From an uncultured Methylococcales bacterium (GTDB lineage: Bacteria > Pseudomonadota > Gammaproteobacteria > Methylococcales > Methylomonadaceae), in the NCBI GenBank assembly GCA_913019935.1, contig CAJVZC010000003.1, positions 1 to 64,000 of the forward strand: DNA of 64,000 bases, in the 5' to 3' direction. Below, piece by piece: positions 25,293-35,595 of the stretch; the stretch's first letter is position 1; every line of letters starts with the position of its first letter. Under the pieces are notes generated by a model. The model did no database searches and was not told the origin of the DNA. It saw only the letters and a list, made by a program, of their open reading frames with translations. The translations under genes were made by a program, and so were the position numbers.

Positions 25293-25395
25293 GAGCACTC
25301 CATTCATGAAGAAACTTCAGTCCTAGAAAAAACCTACTGGTAGCGATGAGTTTCTTATACTCGGACACAACCACAGCATAATGAACACAACCCAT
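25282..25395 (-). CDS. Candidate leuA leader peptide (37 codons)
   Basis: An ATG at 25395, 9 bases after an AGGG ribosome site, opens a frame that runs without a stop through the whole leuA leader and ends at a TAA inside leuA codons 3-4, overlapping the leuA start by 11 bases. The middle reads [16 protein letters not shown], with Leu codons CTC, CTA, CTG and CTT, and three Val residues before it. A T6 run (FF codons) follows a short CTACCAGTAG repeat. It does not resemble the E. coli leu leader. The Leu clustering and position suggest a regulatory peptide; this is inference. Confidence 0.4.
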   Translation of the reverse strand: MGCVHYAVVVSEYKKLIATSRFFLGLKFLHEWSAHER

Positions 25396-25417
25396 TACTA
25401 CTGACCCTAAATAAACG

Positions 25418-26161
25418 CTAACTCTTCTTAGCAGCCCGTCTTTGCCGTGCTAAAAGCGCCACAATAGGTCCTGAAACCGCATAACACATTGCCATTAAAA
25501 ATAACATGATTGCAGGTTCAGCAAAGATTATACCAACCACTAACATAACACCAATGGTTACTACAAAACTCACACGGCTTTTAATATCAATATCCTTAAA
25601 ACTGTAATAAGGGAAATTACTAACCATTAACAACCCTGTCATGATTGACAAGAGTAAAGCAAAGTATCTAAATCCACCTTCATCAAAACCAAAACTATAA
25701 GCCTCACTAATCCAAATATAACCGGCTAATATTGCAGCAGCCGCAGGACTTGGAAGCCCTTGAAAATAACGTTTATCAGCCACTTCTAGCTGCGTATTAA
25801 AACGTGCCAGCCTTAATGCGCCACCCGCAACATGAACAAAAGCAGCAAATAACCCCAAATGCCCAAGCTCAGAAAACGCCCACAAATACATAATTATTGC
25901 TGGAGCAATCGCGAAAGAGGTCACATCTGCCATACTATCGTACTGCGCACCGAACTCACTTTGCGTATTAGTAATACGCGCCACACGACCATCCATGCCA
26001 TCTAAAATTTGAGCTACAAAAATGGCTGCTCCTGCTGCTGCAAATTCACCATGAATTGCTGAAACAACGCCATAAAATCCAGAAAATATTGCTGCCGTAG
26101 TTAATAGATTCGGCAATAAATAAATACCGCGCTGACGAATTGTTAGTTTTTTTGATTTCAT
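25418..26161 (-). CDS. pssA: CDP-diacylglycerol-serine O-phosphatidyltransferase
   Basis: Makes phosphatidylserine, the precursor of phosphatidylethanolamine, in the inner membrane. 247 residues with about six to seven membrane segments. The CDP-alcohol phosphotransferase motif is complete: DGMDGRVARITNTQSEFGAQ followed by YDSMAD. This is the membrane type (Bacillus-like), unlike the phospholipase-D-like E. coli PssA. It lies between pfp and leuA on the same strand. The ilv-pssA-leuA neighbourhood recurs in several beta- and gammaproteobacteria. Confidence 0.93.
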   Translation of the reverse strand: MKSKKLTIRQRGIYLLPNLLTTAAIFSGFYGVVSAIHGEFAAAGAAIFVAQILDGMDGRVARITNTQSEFGAQYDSMADVTSFAIAPAIIMYLWAFSELGHLGLFAAFVHVAGGALRLARFNTQLEVADKRYFQGLPSPAAAAILAGYIWISEAYSFGFDEGGFRYFALLLSIMTGLLMVSNFPYYSFKDIDIKSRVSFVVTIGVMLVVGIIFAEPAIMLFLMAMCYAVSGPIVALLARQRRAAKKS

Positions 26162-26253
26162 ATTTTTTTAAAGTTTAGAAAAACAATTTCAGCTAAAACT
26201 TCAACCGTAACGGACAACTTATTAACTTGCCCGTCCGATTAAGTGTTCGCAGA

Positions 26254-27483
26254 TTAATGCTGAACGTCTATGCGTGCGCCCTTAGTTTGTCCAATTTCAT
26301 CTAACATTTCATTAAACCAATCTAACTCCAAATCAAACGGCTTGCCACCCTTAATTCTTGGGAACTCAATGGCACGTAGAACATTACCCTGATCTTCATC
26401 ATGACCCATCACACCTGACTCGCCGCGCAATGCACACTCAACAGCCAAATCTGCACAAGATTTTATTAACCGAATATCTTCAGCATTAGAGGCCGAAGCA
26501 CGACCAAAATAACCCGATTTTTGGATGAGTGTTTTTTCTGCACCAATCATTTTAGAAAACTGCTCACCAAACCATTTTCCTGGATTAACCGCATCTAACT
26601 TGATATGACCAAATGCATCACGCGGCACTTCTTCACCATTGGCCTGCATCTCTGCCACAATGGCTTCTACGCCCGCACCTTCCGAGATAAAAATATTAAT
26701 ACAATCAACATCGTCCATAATATGACGCAAACGTCTCGCTTCTTCTGCAAAATCTATTTCCATTTCTGGAATATAAACCCCATGCACCTCGTAACCATCA
26801 CGATTAAGGCCCAAACCCGGCAACCATTGGCGTTGTTCTAATAACTTTCTATATTCCAACGCTGTCGCCGCAGTCAACCAGCCACAATTTCGACCCATGA
26901 CCTCATGAACGATAAGCATTCTCGGGTTCGAATTATTTTCTGCAACCACATTCTGAAAATAACGCGCCCCTTGCTCAGCAGCAGTCCAAGCACCTAGCGA
27001 CTGCTTAATCGGGAAGACATCATTATCTACTGTTTTCGGCAGACCGATCACTGTTAACCCGTAATCATTATCAGATAAAAAAGCAGCTAAATCAGCGGCC
27101 GCTGTATTCGTATCATCACCGCCCACTGTATGCAAAACGTCAACGCCGTCTTTAATAAGTTGATCGGCGGCCACTTTCTGAGGGTCTTCGCCTTCCTTAA
27201 CCAATCCTCGAGCGACACAGTCTTTTATATTCGTTAACTTGACTCGACTATTACCGATCGGTGAACCACCAAAACCATGTAGCAAGCCTACGTTTTCTCT
27301 AATTTCAGGCGTTACCGAATAATAATCACCTAACAATAAGCCTTTATACCCACTGCGATAACAAATAATCTCAATCGTAGGGTCAATTTCACTATAACGT
27401 TCAATCAAGCTTCCAATAGCAGAACTGAGGCATGGGGCAAGACCGCCCGCCGTAAGAATCGCAACTTTTTTTGGTTTACTCAT
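26254..27483 (-). CDS. pfp: Pyrophosphate-dependent 6-phosphofructokinase
   Basis: Phosphorylates fructose-6-phosphate with PPi, reversibly. 409 residues, longer than bacterial ATP-PFKs (about 320). Two residues decide the donor. The phosphate loop reads GGDD (121-124) where ATP enzymes have GGDG, and the catalytic loop reads PKTVDND (149-155) where ATP enzymes have PGTIDND. Both are the PPi-type residues. Reversible PPi-PFK is typical of methanotrophs and methylotrophs, where it may also act on sedoheptulose-7-phosphate or ribulose-5-phosphate. A terminator separates it from ilvC. Confidence 0.92.
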   Translation of the reverse strand: MSKPKKVAILTAGGLAPCLSSAIGSLIERYSEIDPTIEIICYRSGYKGLLLGDYYSVTPEIRENVGLLHGFGGSPIGNSRVKLTNIKDCVARGLVKEGEDPQKVAADQLIKDGVDVLHTVGGDDTNTAAADLAAFLSDNDYGLTVIGLPKTVDNDVFPIKQSLGAWTAAEQGARYFQNVVAENNSNPRMLIVHEVMGRNCGWLTAATALEYRKLLEQRQWLPGLGLNRDGYEVHGVYIPEMEIDFAEEARRLRHIMDDVDCINIFISEGAGVEAIVAEMQANGEEVPRDAFGHIKLDAVNPGKWFGEQFSKMIGAEKTLIQKSGYFGRASASNAEDIRLIKSCADLAVECALRGESGVMGHDEDQGNVLRAIEFPRIKGGKPFDLELDWFNEMLDEIGQTKGARIDVQH

Positions 27484-27540
27484 ATCTCTTCAATCTTCTA
27501 ATTAAATTTAAAACACTCAATAACATACGCTAAGAAAAGT

Positions 27541-27565
27541 AGATCTGACCAATAAAGCCAGATCT
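27541..27565 (-). terminator. Terminator after ilvC
   Basis: A perfect 7-base stem AGATCTG / CAGATCT with an 11-base loop. On the minus strand it is followed by ACTTTTCTT, 18 bases after the ilvC stop, suggesting that ilvBNC ends here. Confidence 0.55.
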
Positions 27566-27582
27566 TTAATTTCTCAAACTTA

Positions 27583-28626
<1,044 letters not shown>

Positions 28627-28685
28627 TCATAATTAACTATCGATACCTTCTAACCGGTGTCAATAGTCTGTTTTTTATTCTGTTA

Positions 28686-29180
28686 CTACCCCGGTATCAG
28701 GCTACCTGCCCCTCTCGGTAATCCAGTAGCACCGGTACGAACAATTTCAATAATATTATGCGTGCTGATAGCAGCAACAAAAGCGTCTAGTTTTTCAGAA
28801 GACCCCGTCATCTCAATCATGTAACTATTTGAAGTCACATCGATCACCTTGCCACGAAAAATATCAGCCATCCGCTTAATTTCTGCTCGACTACTCGGCT
28901 CCGTCTGAACCTTAATCAACATCAATTCCCGCTCAACATGCACGACATCGGCTAAATCAGTCAATTTAACGACATCAATTAATTTATTCAGTTGCTTAAC
29001 AATTTGCTCAATAACGTCGTCGCTACCCCGCGTCACCAAAGTCATCCTAGATAATGTCACATCATCTGTCGGTGCAACCGTTAGTGATTCTATATTATAG
29101 CCGCGCGCAGAAAACAACCCAGCAACTCGTGACAACGCACCGGCTTCATTCTCAATCAAAATTGATATTATATGCCGCAT
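28686..29180 (-). CDS. ilvN: Acetolactate synthase small (regulatory) subunit
   Basis: Regulatory subunit giving valine feedback to the acetolactate synthase. 164 residues: an N-terminal ACT domain (MRHIISILIENEAGALSRVA) and a C-terminal domain ending in ATGLPRG, as in IlvH-type subunits. Its ATG overlaps the ilvB stop codon by one base, so the two subunits are translationally coupled. Confidence 0.95.
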   Translation of the reverse strand: MRHIISILIENEAGALSRVAGLFSARGYNIESLTVAPTDDVTLSRMTLVTRGSDDVIEQIVKQLNKLIDVVKLTDLADVVHVERELMLIKVQTEPSSRAEIKRMADIFRGKVIDVTSNSYMIEMTGSSEKLDAFVAAISTHNIIEIVRTGATGLPRGAGSLIPG

Positions 29181-30922
29181 TATGCCAACTCCCTATCAAT
29201 AGGCGTACCGGGTGCAACCCTTAACCGCATATCATGATGACCTTTCCCTGCTTCAATCATAGGATAAACATTTTCTTTCTGGTCAGTAATAATATCCAGA
29301 AAAACGGTTCTATCTTTCATGGCAAACGCTTCTTCCAATGCCGGCGTAACATCTTCTGGCTTTTCAATCCGCATACCCACATGACCGTATGCCTCTGCCA
29401 ACTTAACAAAATCAGGCAATGCTTCTAAATAAGAGTGCGAATAACGACCTTGATAGGAGAACTCTTGCCATTGACGTACCATCCCCATATAACGATTATT
29501 CAAATTAATGATTTTGACTGGGGTTTGGTATTGCTGCGCTGTCGATAATTCTTGAATACACATTTGAATACTGGCTTCACCAGTAATACAGGCTACGTCT
29601 GCATCAGGATGTGCCAACTTTACACCAATAGCCGCCGGTAAACCAAACCCCATCGTGCCTAAGCCTCCGGAGTTAATCCAACGTCTAGGCTCATCAAAAG
29701 GATAAAACTGAGCCGCATACATCTGATGTTGACCCACGTCAGAGGTAATAAAAGCATTACCCGCCGTTACCTTATAAAGTTGTTCAACCGCATACTGTGG
29801 CTTAATTAACGCACTTTCACGATCATATTCTAAACAATTAACTGACTGCCATTCTTTAATCTGGTCCCACCACGCCGCCAATGCCTCGGTATCTATTCGA
29901 CTGCTGCTAGCGTTAATTTCAGCGCTTAACTGCTTCAAAACAATACCCACTTCACCAACAATGGGCACATCAACTTTAACCGTTTTAGCAATTGATGCCG
30001 GATCAATATCAATATGAATGATTTTAGCGTACGGGCAAAATTCCGTTAACTTACCTGTCACCCTGTCATCAAAACGGGCGCCAATGGCAATAATGACATC
30101 ACTTTCATGCATGCCCATATTGGACTCATAGGTCCCGTGCATGCCCAACATACCGATAAATTGAGAATCAGTCGCTGGAAAAGCGCCTAACCCCATCAGT
30201 GTACTGGTTACGGGATAACCCAGTTGACGCGAAAAGGCTCGCAACTCATCACTCGCCTCACCTAAAACAACGCCGCCACCAGAGTAAATCATCGGTCGTT
30301 TCGCTGACAATAACAAATCAACCGCTTTCTGTACTTGCCTCTGGTCTCCTTCTCGCGGAGGCTCATAGGAGCGCATATTAACTGTCTCAGGATAGACATA
30401 AGGCACTTTAACATTCGGGTCAGTGATATCTTTAGGGATATCTACGACCACTGGCCCAGGTCGTCCTGTGGTCGCAACATGGAATGCTTTTTTCATCGTT
30501 TCAGCAATATCAGCCACATTTTTAACCAAAAAATTATGCTTCACACACGGCCGCGTAATCCCAACCATATCAACTTCTTGAAAAGCATCACTGCCGATCA
30601 CTGCCGATGGTACTTGCCCAGAAATCACCACGAGGGGGATTGAATCCATATATGCTGTCGCGATGCCAGTCACTGCATTGGTTGCACCTGGACCCGATGT
30701 CACCAACACAACGCCAGGCTTACCGGTTGCACGTGCGTAAGCATCTGCTGCATGCGTCGCTGCCTGTTCATGACGCACAAGTATATGCTGTACATCATCT
30801 TGCTGAAAAATTGCATCATATAGATGCAACACCGCTCCGCCCGGATACCCAAACAGTAATTCTACACCTTCGTCTTTTAGACACTGGACTACAATCTGCC
30901 CACCACTCAGTTCCACACTCAT
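29180..30922 (-). CDS. ilvB: Acetolactate synthase large subunit
   Basis: Thiamine diphosphate enzyme joining pyruvate with pyruvate or 2-oxobutyrate. 580 residues: FGYPGGAVLHLYDA with the downstream catalytic Glu in HEQAATHAADAYAR, FAD-region segments, and the ThDP motif GEASIQMCIQELSTA ... LNNRYMGMVRQWQ. It is the IlvI-like form. The start is ambiguous: ATG 30922 sits only 1 base after GAGGA, whereas GTG 30916 is 7 bases from it and gives MELSGGQ, as in relatives. A good sigma-70 promoter lies about 120 bases upstream. Confidence 0.95.
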   Translation of the reverse strand: MSVELSGGQIVVQCLKDEGVELLFGYPGGAVLHLYDAIFQQDDVQHILVRHEQAATHAADAYARATGKPGVVLVTSGPGATNAVTGIATAYMDSIPLVVISGQVPSAVIGSDAFQEVDMVGITRPCVKHNFLVKNVADIAETMKKAFHVATTGRPGPVVVDIPKDITDPNVKVPYVYPETVNMRSYEPPREGDQRQVQKAVDLLLSAKRPMIYSGGGVVLGEASDELRAFSRQLGYPVTSTLMGLGAFPATDSQFIGMLGMHGTYESNMGMHESDVIIAIGARFDDRVTGKLTEFCPYAKIIHIDIDPASIAKTVKVDVPIVGEVGIVLKQLSAEINASSSRIDTEALAAWWDQIKEWQSVNCLEYDRESALIKPQYAVEQLYKVTAGNAFITSDVGQHQMYAAQFYPFDEPRRWINSGGLGTMGFGLPAAIGVKLAHPDADVACITGEASIQMCIQELSTAQQYQTPVKIINLNNRYMGMVRQWQEFSYQGRYSHSYLEALPDFVKLAEAYGHVGMRIEKPEDVTPALEEAFAMKDRTVFLDIITDQKENVYPMIEAGKGHHDMRLRVAPGTPIDRELA

Positions 30923-31045
30923 ATCCTCAAAAACCGTATTTAACCATAACCACTCTTAGATTTAAGATTCCCAGCACCCAAAACACACACTGAAAACCCA
31001 CTAAGAATAAAAAAAACCAAACCAACTTTAATTCTCTAACCCTTT

Positions 31046-31074
31046 ATCATACTTGTTCCTTGTAAAATTGTCAT
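31046..31074 (-). promoter_or_regulatory. Sigma-70 promoter of ilvBNC
   Basis: On the minus strand ATGACA (31074-31069) and TATGAT (31051-31046) are separated by 17 bases, each 5/6 to consensus. The leader to ilvB is about 120 bases and contains only a six-codon frame with no run of Ile, Val or Leu codons. The rest of this 299-base intergenic region shows only a weak rightward candidate, TTCAAA-N17-TATTCT at 31127-31155, for the next gene. Confidence 0.6.
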
Positions 31075-31221
31075 TTATAGACACAAAAAAACTTTATTTT
31101 TTGCGCCTGTAAACGTCATTTCGCTGTTCAAAAAAAATCAAAATGTTACTATTCTCCTCAATGCCTTCACTAGCCTCATTCAGCAAAAAAACAACACATA
31201 ACGTTAGGTAAATAATCCCCT

Positions 31222-32106
31222 ATGTCCGCTCCCACTCCAGCATTTACGGAATCAGCCGCAACACGACTCCGCCAACTACTAGAACAACCTGAATTACTGG
31301 CAATCCCCGGTTGCCACGATGCTCTTTCTGCAAAACTGTGCGAACAAGCCGGATTTAGCAGTGCTTTTATGAGTGGATTTGCCGTTTCAGCGAGCCGACT
31401 AGGCCTACCAGACACCGGCCTCATTTCTTACGGAGAAATGCTTAATCAAGGACAAAACATCTGCAATGCTGTTTCCATTCCCATCTGGGGTGACGGAGAC
31501 ACTGGATTTGGCAATGCCATCAATATCAAACGAACGGTCCAAGGCTATGCTCAAGCCGGTCTTGCCTGCATCATGCTAGAAGATCAGGTCGCGCCCAAAC
31601 GTTGCGGCCATACCCAAGGAAAATCCGTTGTCAGCCGCGATGAAGCGGCTATGCGGATTCAAGCGGCTGTAGATGCACGAAACGAAGGGGCAGACATTCT
31701 CATTATGGCCCGAACCGATGCCCGAGCCACTCACGGACTTGAGGAAGCCATTATCCGAACTCAAATCTTCCACGAAATCGGCGCAGACATTAATTTTCTA
31801 GAGGCCCCCGAAAGCCTTCAAGAAATGCAGCAATACTGTCAATCTACACCCGGCTATAAACTAGCCAACCTGATTGAACACGGTAAAACCCCTCTCCTTA
31901 GCCACACCGAATTACACCGGATGGGCTACAAGATTGCCGTCTATCCCCTCACCCTACTAAACAACTCTATTCAGGCTATGCAGCACGCCTTAATCGCCTT
32001 AAAAAACGGCCACCCACCACCGGCCGGGCTCAACTTTAACGAACTGACAGAAACGGTTGGTTTTAACGCTTATTATCAGGACGAAGAAAAATATAAAACC
32101 GATTGA
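31222..32106 (+). CDS. Isocitrate lyase / PEP mutase superfamily enzyme (PrpB-like)
   Basis: 294 residues, a TIM-barrel of the methylisocitrate lyase / oxaloacetate decarboxylase group that cleaves or decarboxylates 2-oxo- or 2-hydroxy-acids. Visible motifs: IPGCHDALSAKL, a GDGDTGFGNAIN metal loop, EDQVAPKRCGH (the KRCGH catalytic cysteine loop of lyases), IMARTDARA and FLEAPES. No prpC, prpD or acnD is nearby, so a methylcitrate-cycle role is not supported by context. The stop codon is 3 bases from that of the convergent DUF2797 gene. Confidence 0.82.
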   Translation: MSAPTPAFTESAATRLRQLLEQPELLAIPGCHDALSAKLCEQAGFSSAFMSGFAVSASRLGLPDTGLISYGEMLNQGQNICNAVSIPIWGDGDTGFGNAINIKRTVQGYAQAGLACIMLEDQVAPKRCGHTQGKSVVSRDEAAMRIQAAVDARNEGADILIMARTDARATHGLEEAIIRTQIFHEIGADINFLEAPESLQEMQQYCQSTPGYKLANLIEHGKTPLLSHTELHRMGYKIAVYPLTLLNNSIQAMQHALIALKNGHPPPAGLNFNELTETVGFNAYYQDEEKYKTD

Positions 32107-32109
32107 AAA

Positions 32110-32925
32110 CTACGCCTCCCACTCAACCTCATACCCTGAAAATTTACGGATATTGATAACACCGGTATCTAAAATCAAATACTGCCCCTTGATCCCCTCC
32201 AGCTTTCCAGAAACTTCAGCCTGCTTATCTAGATTAAATGACTTTACTTTCTCCGGATACACTGCCACCGGGAAATGAATATCCACGACCGCCTCCGTTT
32301 CAAGGTACTCAATAGCCTCTTGATCATACGATGCCACTAACGCCGCCAATTCTTCCTGACAATCTAGAACCAACTGATCACGCACCACCCGCAAATCCTC
32401 ATCGCCCACCTGATTTTTCAACATCCGCTGCCAATTAGTTCTATCCTTAACGTGTTTCGCCAAAATAACCTCGATTAGACCCGATAAATGCCGCGATTTT
32501 ACTTTGAAAATTGGCAAAGCCTGGACAGCCCCTTGGTCAATCCAACGCGTAGGAATTTGTGATCCGCGTGTAATGCCTACCTTAACACCCGATGTCTTAG
32601 CCAAATAGACAAAATGAGACTGCATACAAAACGCCTCTCCCCACTCAGGCTCTCGACAAGTCCCTTGGTCAAAGTGACATTGCTCTGGCTTCATAATGCA
32701 CATATCACACCGAGCTAACGATATAAAACAAGGATAGCAATGACCTTGGCTAAAGCTTTTCTTTGTCTGACGCCCACAATGTACACAAAAAATCTTACCG
32801 GTATGACGTAAAACAATAGACCGCCCAATCAAAGCATTCAAGTTAACGCGCTCATCTGTCAACGGCAATTGATAACCAACAGTCTCACCCAAATCAACAA
32901 TCATCTTTCTTAACTGTCCTAACAT
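32110..32925 (-). CDS. DUF2797 family zinc-binding protein
   Basis: 271 residues. The N-terminal half carries cysteine pairs suited to zinc: FCVHCG, YPCFISLARCDMC and CHFDQGTCREPEWGEAFC. A GIY-YIG-like stretch, HFVYLAKTSGVKVGITR ... IPTRWIDQGA, follows. A helical tail with several charged residues ends the protein. This is the arrangement of DUF2797 proteins, of unknown function; the nuclease-like core lets one guess at a nucleic-acid role. It is a single gene, with its own promoter presumably in the 145-base gap shared with ppa. Confidence 0.8.
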   Translation of the reverse strand: MLGQLRKMIVDLGETVGYQLPLTDERVNLNALIGRSIVLRHTGKIFCVHCGRQTKKSFSQGHCYPCFISLARCDMCIMKPEQCHFDQGTCREPEWGEAFCMQSHFVYLAKTSGVKVGITRGSQIPTRWIDQGAVQALPIFKVKSRHLSGLIEVILAKHVKDRTNWQRMLKNQVGDEDLRVVRDQLVLDCQEELAALVASYDQEAIEYLETEAVVDIHFPVAVYPEKVKSFNLDKQAEVSGKLEGIKGQYLILDTGVINIRKFSGYEVEWEA

Positions 32926-33070
32926 ACACCCTCTAAAATACTTAATAACTCAAAATAAACACCACTGCACCACTAGATAAATACTAACAATGTCTTAAAA
33001 AACAAGCTATTCTTTAACCAACTAACCCTGTCGTGTTTTTTAAATACAATTTAAACATTAAGGAATCCAT

Positions 33071-33637
33071 ATGCCCTTATACAACGTTTCTGCGGGTAAG
33101 AACACACCACATGATATCAACGTCATTATCGAAATACCCGCACAAGGAAATCCCGTTAAATACGAAGTTGATAAAAAATCTGCCGCTTTATTTGTCGACC
33201 GCTTCATGGGCACGGCCATGCAATACCCCAGTAACTACGGCTACATCCCCCAAACATTATCCAGCGATGGCGATCCCGTTGATGTTCTGGTGGTCACACC
33301 CGTACCACTCTTATCCCGGTGCATCATTCGCTGTCGGCCGGTTGGCCTGCTTGATGTGACTGACGAAGCGGGGCCAGACCCCAAAATACTCGCTGTTCCG
33401 ATAAAAAAACTAACCTCTTTTTATGACCATATCGACGAGTACCAAGATTTCCCCGACGCCTCTTTAACCACCATCGCTCATTTCTTTGAGCATTACAAAG
33501 ATCTAGAAGAAAATAAATGGGTGCAAGTCAAGGGATGGCTAAGCAAAAAACACGCCTATGATGAAATAACAAAATCGATTACCCGCTATCAAATTAACCA
33601 ACAAAATCGCCGCGAATTAGACCGAAGATCACCTTAA
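33071..33637 (+). CDS. ppa: Inorganic pyrophosphatase, family I
   Basis: Hydrolyses PPi to two phosphates. 188 residues. The active-site acidic motif is DGDPVDVLV, followed by [15 protein letters not shown], with the N-terminal [18 protein letters not shown] and [11 protein letters not shown] typical of soluble hexameric bacterial enzymes. With a PPi-dependent phosphofructokinase in the same genome, PPi level would be a metabolic control point. The next gene, a TIGR04282 glycosyltransferase, starts 4 bases after the stop. Confidence 0.95.
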   Translation: MPLYNVSAGKNTPHDINVIIEIPAQGNPVKYEVDKKSAALFVDRFMGTAMQYPSNYGYIPQTLSSDGDPVDVLVVTPVPLLSRCIIRCRPVGLLDVTDEAGPDPKILAVPIKKLTSFYDHIDEYQDFPDASLTTIAHFFEHYKDLEENKWVQVKGWLSKKHAYDEITKSITRYQINQQNRRELDRRSP

Positions 33638-33641
33638 CAAT

Positions 33642-34274
33642 ATGCCCTACCTTTTCAGTGAAGCCCGCATACTTGTCTTCAGTAAAGCCCCCATACCAGG
33701 ACAGGTGAAAACCCGACTCTGCCCCCCGCTAACCGCTCAAGCAGCAACTCAGGTACACCAACAACTAACCACCGAAACCTTAACGATGGCCTGTACAGAA
33801 GCCATTTGCCCAGTTCAGCTTTGGTGCAGCCCATCACCTACACACATTTTTTTTAAAACACTGGAAAAAAGATTCCCTATTACCCTAAAAAAACAATCAG
33901 GCACTCATTTAGGGGAAAGAATGCATCATGCCTTCAAAACAGCTCTTCAGTCTGCACAACACGTCATCCTGATCGGGTCGGATTCACCGTCGCTATCACC
34001 TAAGATTTTAAAAAACGCTATTACGGCACTCCAGAACAATTACGATATTACTCTAGCACCAGCAATAGATGGCGGCTATACGTTAATCGGACTCAACCAA
34101 CCACAGAAACTGCTCTTTAAGGACATTAATTGGGGGAAAGAAGACGTTCTAAACACAACACTTAAGCGCATCAAGACCTTGTCGCTTAACTACTACGAAC
34201 TACCTCTACAATGGGATGTTGACACCCCTGAAGACCTAACACGCTATCAAACACTGAATACACGCCCTACTTAA
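33642..34274 (+). CDS. TIGR04282-family glycosyltransferase (DUF2064)
   Basis: 210 residues, a GT-A-fold nucleotidyltransferase-like protein. Motifs: [39 protein letters not shown] (the DxD-like acidic motif), [12 protein letters not shown] and WDVDTPEDL. The family name links it to arsenosugar biosynthesis in some bacteria, but no arsenic gene is visible here. It overlaps the end of convergent panD by 4 bases. Confidence 0.8.
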   Translation: MPYLFSEARILVFSKAPIPGQVKTRLCPPLTAQAATQVHQQLTTETLTMACTEAICPVQLWCSPSPTHIFFKTLEKRFPITLKKQSGTHLGERMHHAFKTALQSAQHVILIGSDSPSLSPKILKNAITALQNNYDITLAPAIDGGYTLIGLNQPQKLLFKDINWGKEDVLNTTLKRIKTLSLNYYELPLQWDVDTPEDLTRYQTLNTRPT

Positions 34275-34651
34275 GCGGCTTGCACTGGGATAGCGTGTCC
34301 ACAACGAACCACTTCATTGGCATCGTTAAAATAAATTAATTTGGGCTTAAAAGACTCTAATTCTTGTGCTTCTAGCGCAGCATAAGCGCAAATTATCACT
34401 AAATCACCCTTACTGGCTAATCTCGCTGCCGCCCCGTTCACAGAAATAATACCAGAACCATCCTCTGCCCGAATGGCATAGGTCGTAAAGCGCTCACCAT
34501 TATTAATATTATAAATGTGAATTTGCTCATACTCGCGGATTCCGGCCAACTCGAGAAATTTGCCGTCTATTGCACAAGACCCTTCATAATCAAGCTCTGA
34601 ATGAGTAACACTCGCTCGATGTAGTTTTGCTTTGAGCATTGTTGTTTGCAT
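34271..34651 (-). CDS. panD: Aspartate 1-decarboxylase proenzyme
   Basis: Makes beta-alanine for pantothenate. 126 residues. Self-cleavage between G24 and S25 (DYEGSCAID) creates the pyruvoyl group. The N-terminal [12 protein letters not shown] and the [10 protein letters not shown] and [13 protein letters not shown] segments are standard. It follows panB-panC on the same strand after 86 bases, a gap containing a GC-rich stretch and a T-run in minus-strand orientation. Confidence 0.95.
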   Translation of the reverse strand: MQTTMLKAKLHRASVTHSELDYEGSCAIDGKFLELAGIREYEQIHIYNINNGERFTTYAIRAEDGSGIISVNGAAARLASKGDLVIICAYAALEAQELESFKPKLIYFNDANEVVRCGHAIPVQAA

Positions 34652-34737
34652 AAGTAAAATATTTATATCTTTAATAACAGAACATTATGCCTCAACATAA
34701 ATAAATGCACAACAAAAAAGCCCCGCCTCAAGCTACT

Positions 34738-35595
34738 TTAAAGGTCACTCCGCAGCACCTGAATATTATCAATTAAACGCGTTTGACCCAATACCGCCGC
34801 CACAAGGATCACCCATACTTGATTGTCGCTGGCAGCCGGAAGTAATGTATCAGCACTACAAATTGAGAAAAAATCAACTTTAAACCCTGCCCGCTCAAGT
34901 GAACTCATCTGCTCTTTTTCTAAAGCATCCCAATCCCTGCGGCCATTGTTTATTTGACCCTCCGCCTTAACTAAAGATTGATACAATAACGGCGCAATCT
35001 GACGCTCCAAACCACTTAAATAGGCATTTCTAGAACTTAAAGCCAACCCATCGCTCTCACGAACAGTTGGTACCCCTACCACTTGCACCGGAAAATTTAA
35101 CTCCACAATCATTCGACGTATAATCAACAATTGTTGAAAATCCTTCTCCCCCAAAAATAATTGGTGCGGCTGCACAATATTAAGCAACTTACAAACGACT
35201 GTCGCAACCCCTGAAAAATGTCCTGGCCTAGACAGACCACAATGACGCCCCGAAAGATCACCAACATCCACGACGGTACTCGCCCCAGAGGAATAAACAA
35301 CTGAATCCGTCGGCAAAAACAGCAAATCAACCCCTAAATGCTCCAGTTTTTGCCGATCTTCATCCTCAGTTCGCGGGTAAGCACTCAAGTCTTCATTCGG
35401 GCCAAATTGCAAGGGATTAACAAAAATACTCACAACGACCTTATCGGCACTGTTTTGCGCTTGCTCGACTAAATGCAAATGTCCCGCATGGAGATTACCC
35501 ATTGTCGGCACAAAGGCTACTTTTCTACCCTTAAAACGCCATTGATCGATACATTGGCGTACAGAATCAATATCCCTAGAGACTTTAACCTTCAT
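34738..35595 (-). CDS. panC: Pantothenate synthetase
   Basis: Joins pantoate and beta-alanine using ATP. 285 residues. ATP-binding HIGH-like VPTMGNLHAGHL, the LFLGEKDFQQLLIIRRM loop with the conserved Gln-Asp equivalents, and the SSRNAYLS (KMSKS-like) loop are all visible. The start overlaps the panB stop codon by one base. Confidence 0.95.
   Translation of the reverse strand: MKVKVSRDIDSVRQCIDQWRFKGRKVAFVPTMGNLHAGHLHLVEQAQNSADKVVVSIFVNPLQFGPNEDLSAYPRTEDEDRQKLEHLGVDLLFLPTDSVVYSSGASTVVDVGDLSGRHCGLSRPGHFSGVATVVCKLLNIVQPHQLFLGEKDFQQLLIIRRMIVELNFPVQVVGVPTVRESDGLALSSRNAYLSGLERQIAPLLYQSLVKAEGQINNGRRDWDALEKEQMSSLERAGFKVDFFSICSADTLLPAASDNQVWVILVAAVLGQTRLIDNIQVLRSDL

Noticed and set aside
26162-26253. 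Terminator between pfp and pssA
   Set aside because: CGGAC/GTCCG arms exist, but the loop is long and no T-run follows.
30923-31040. ilvB attenuator with branched-chain leader peptide
   Set aside because: The only short frame in the leader has six codons and no Ile/Val/Leu cluster; no terminator hairpin is seen.
34652-34737. GC-rich stretch plus T-run between panC and panD as terminator
   Set aside because: On the minus strand GGCGGGGC is followed by T6, but no matching left arm exists; the best stem has 3-4 pairs with a mismatch.
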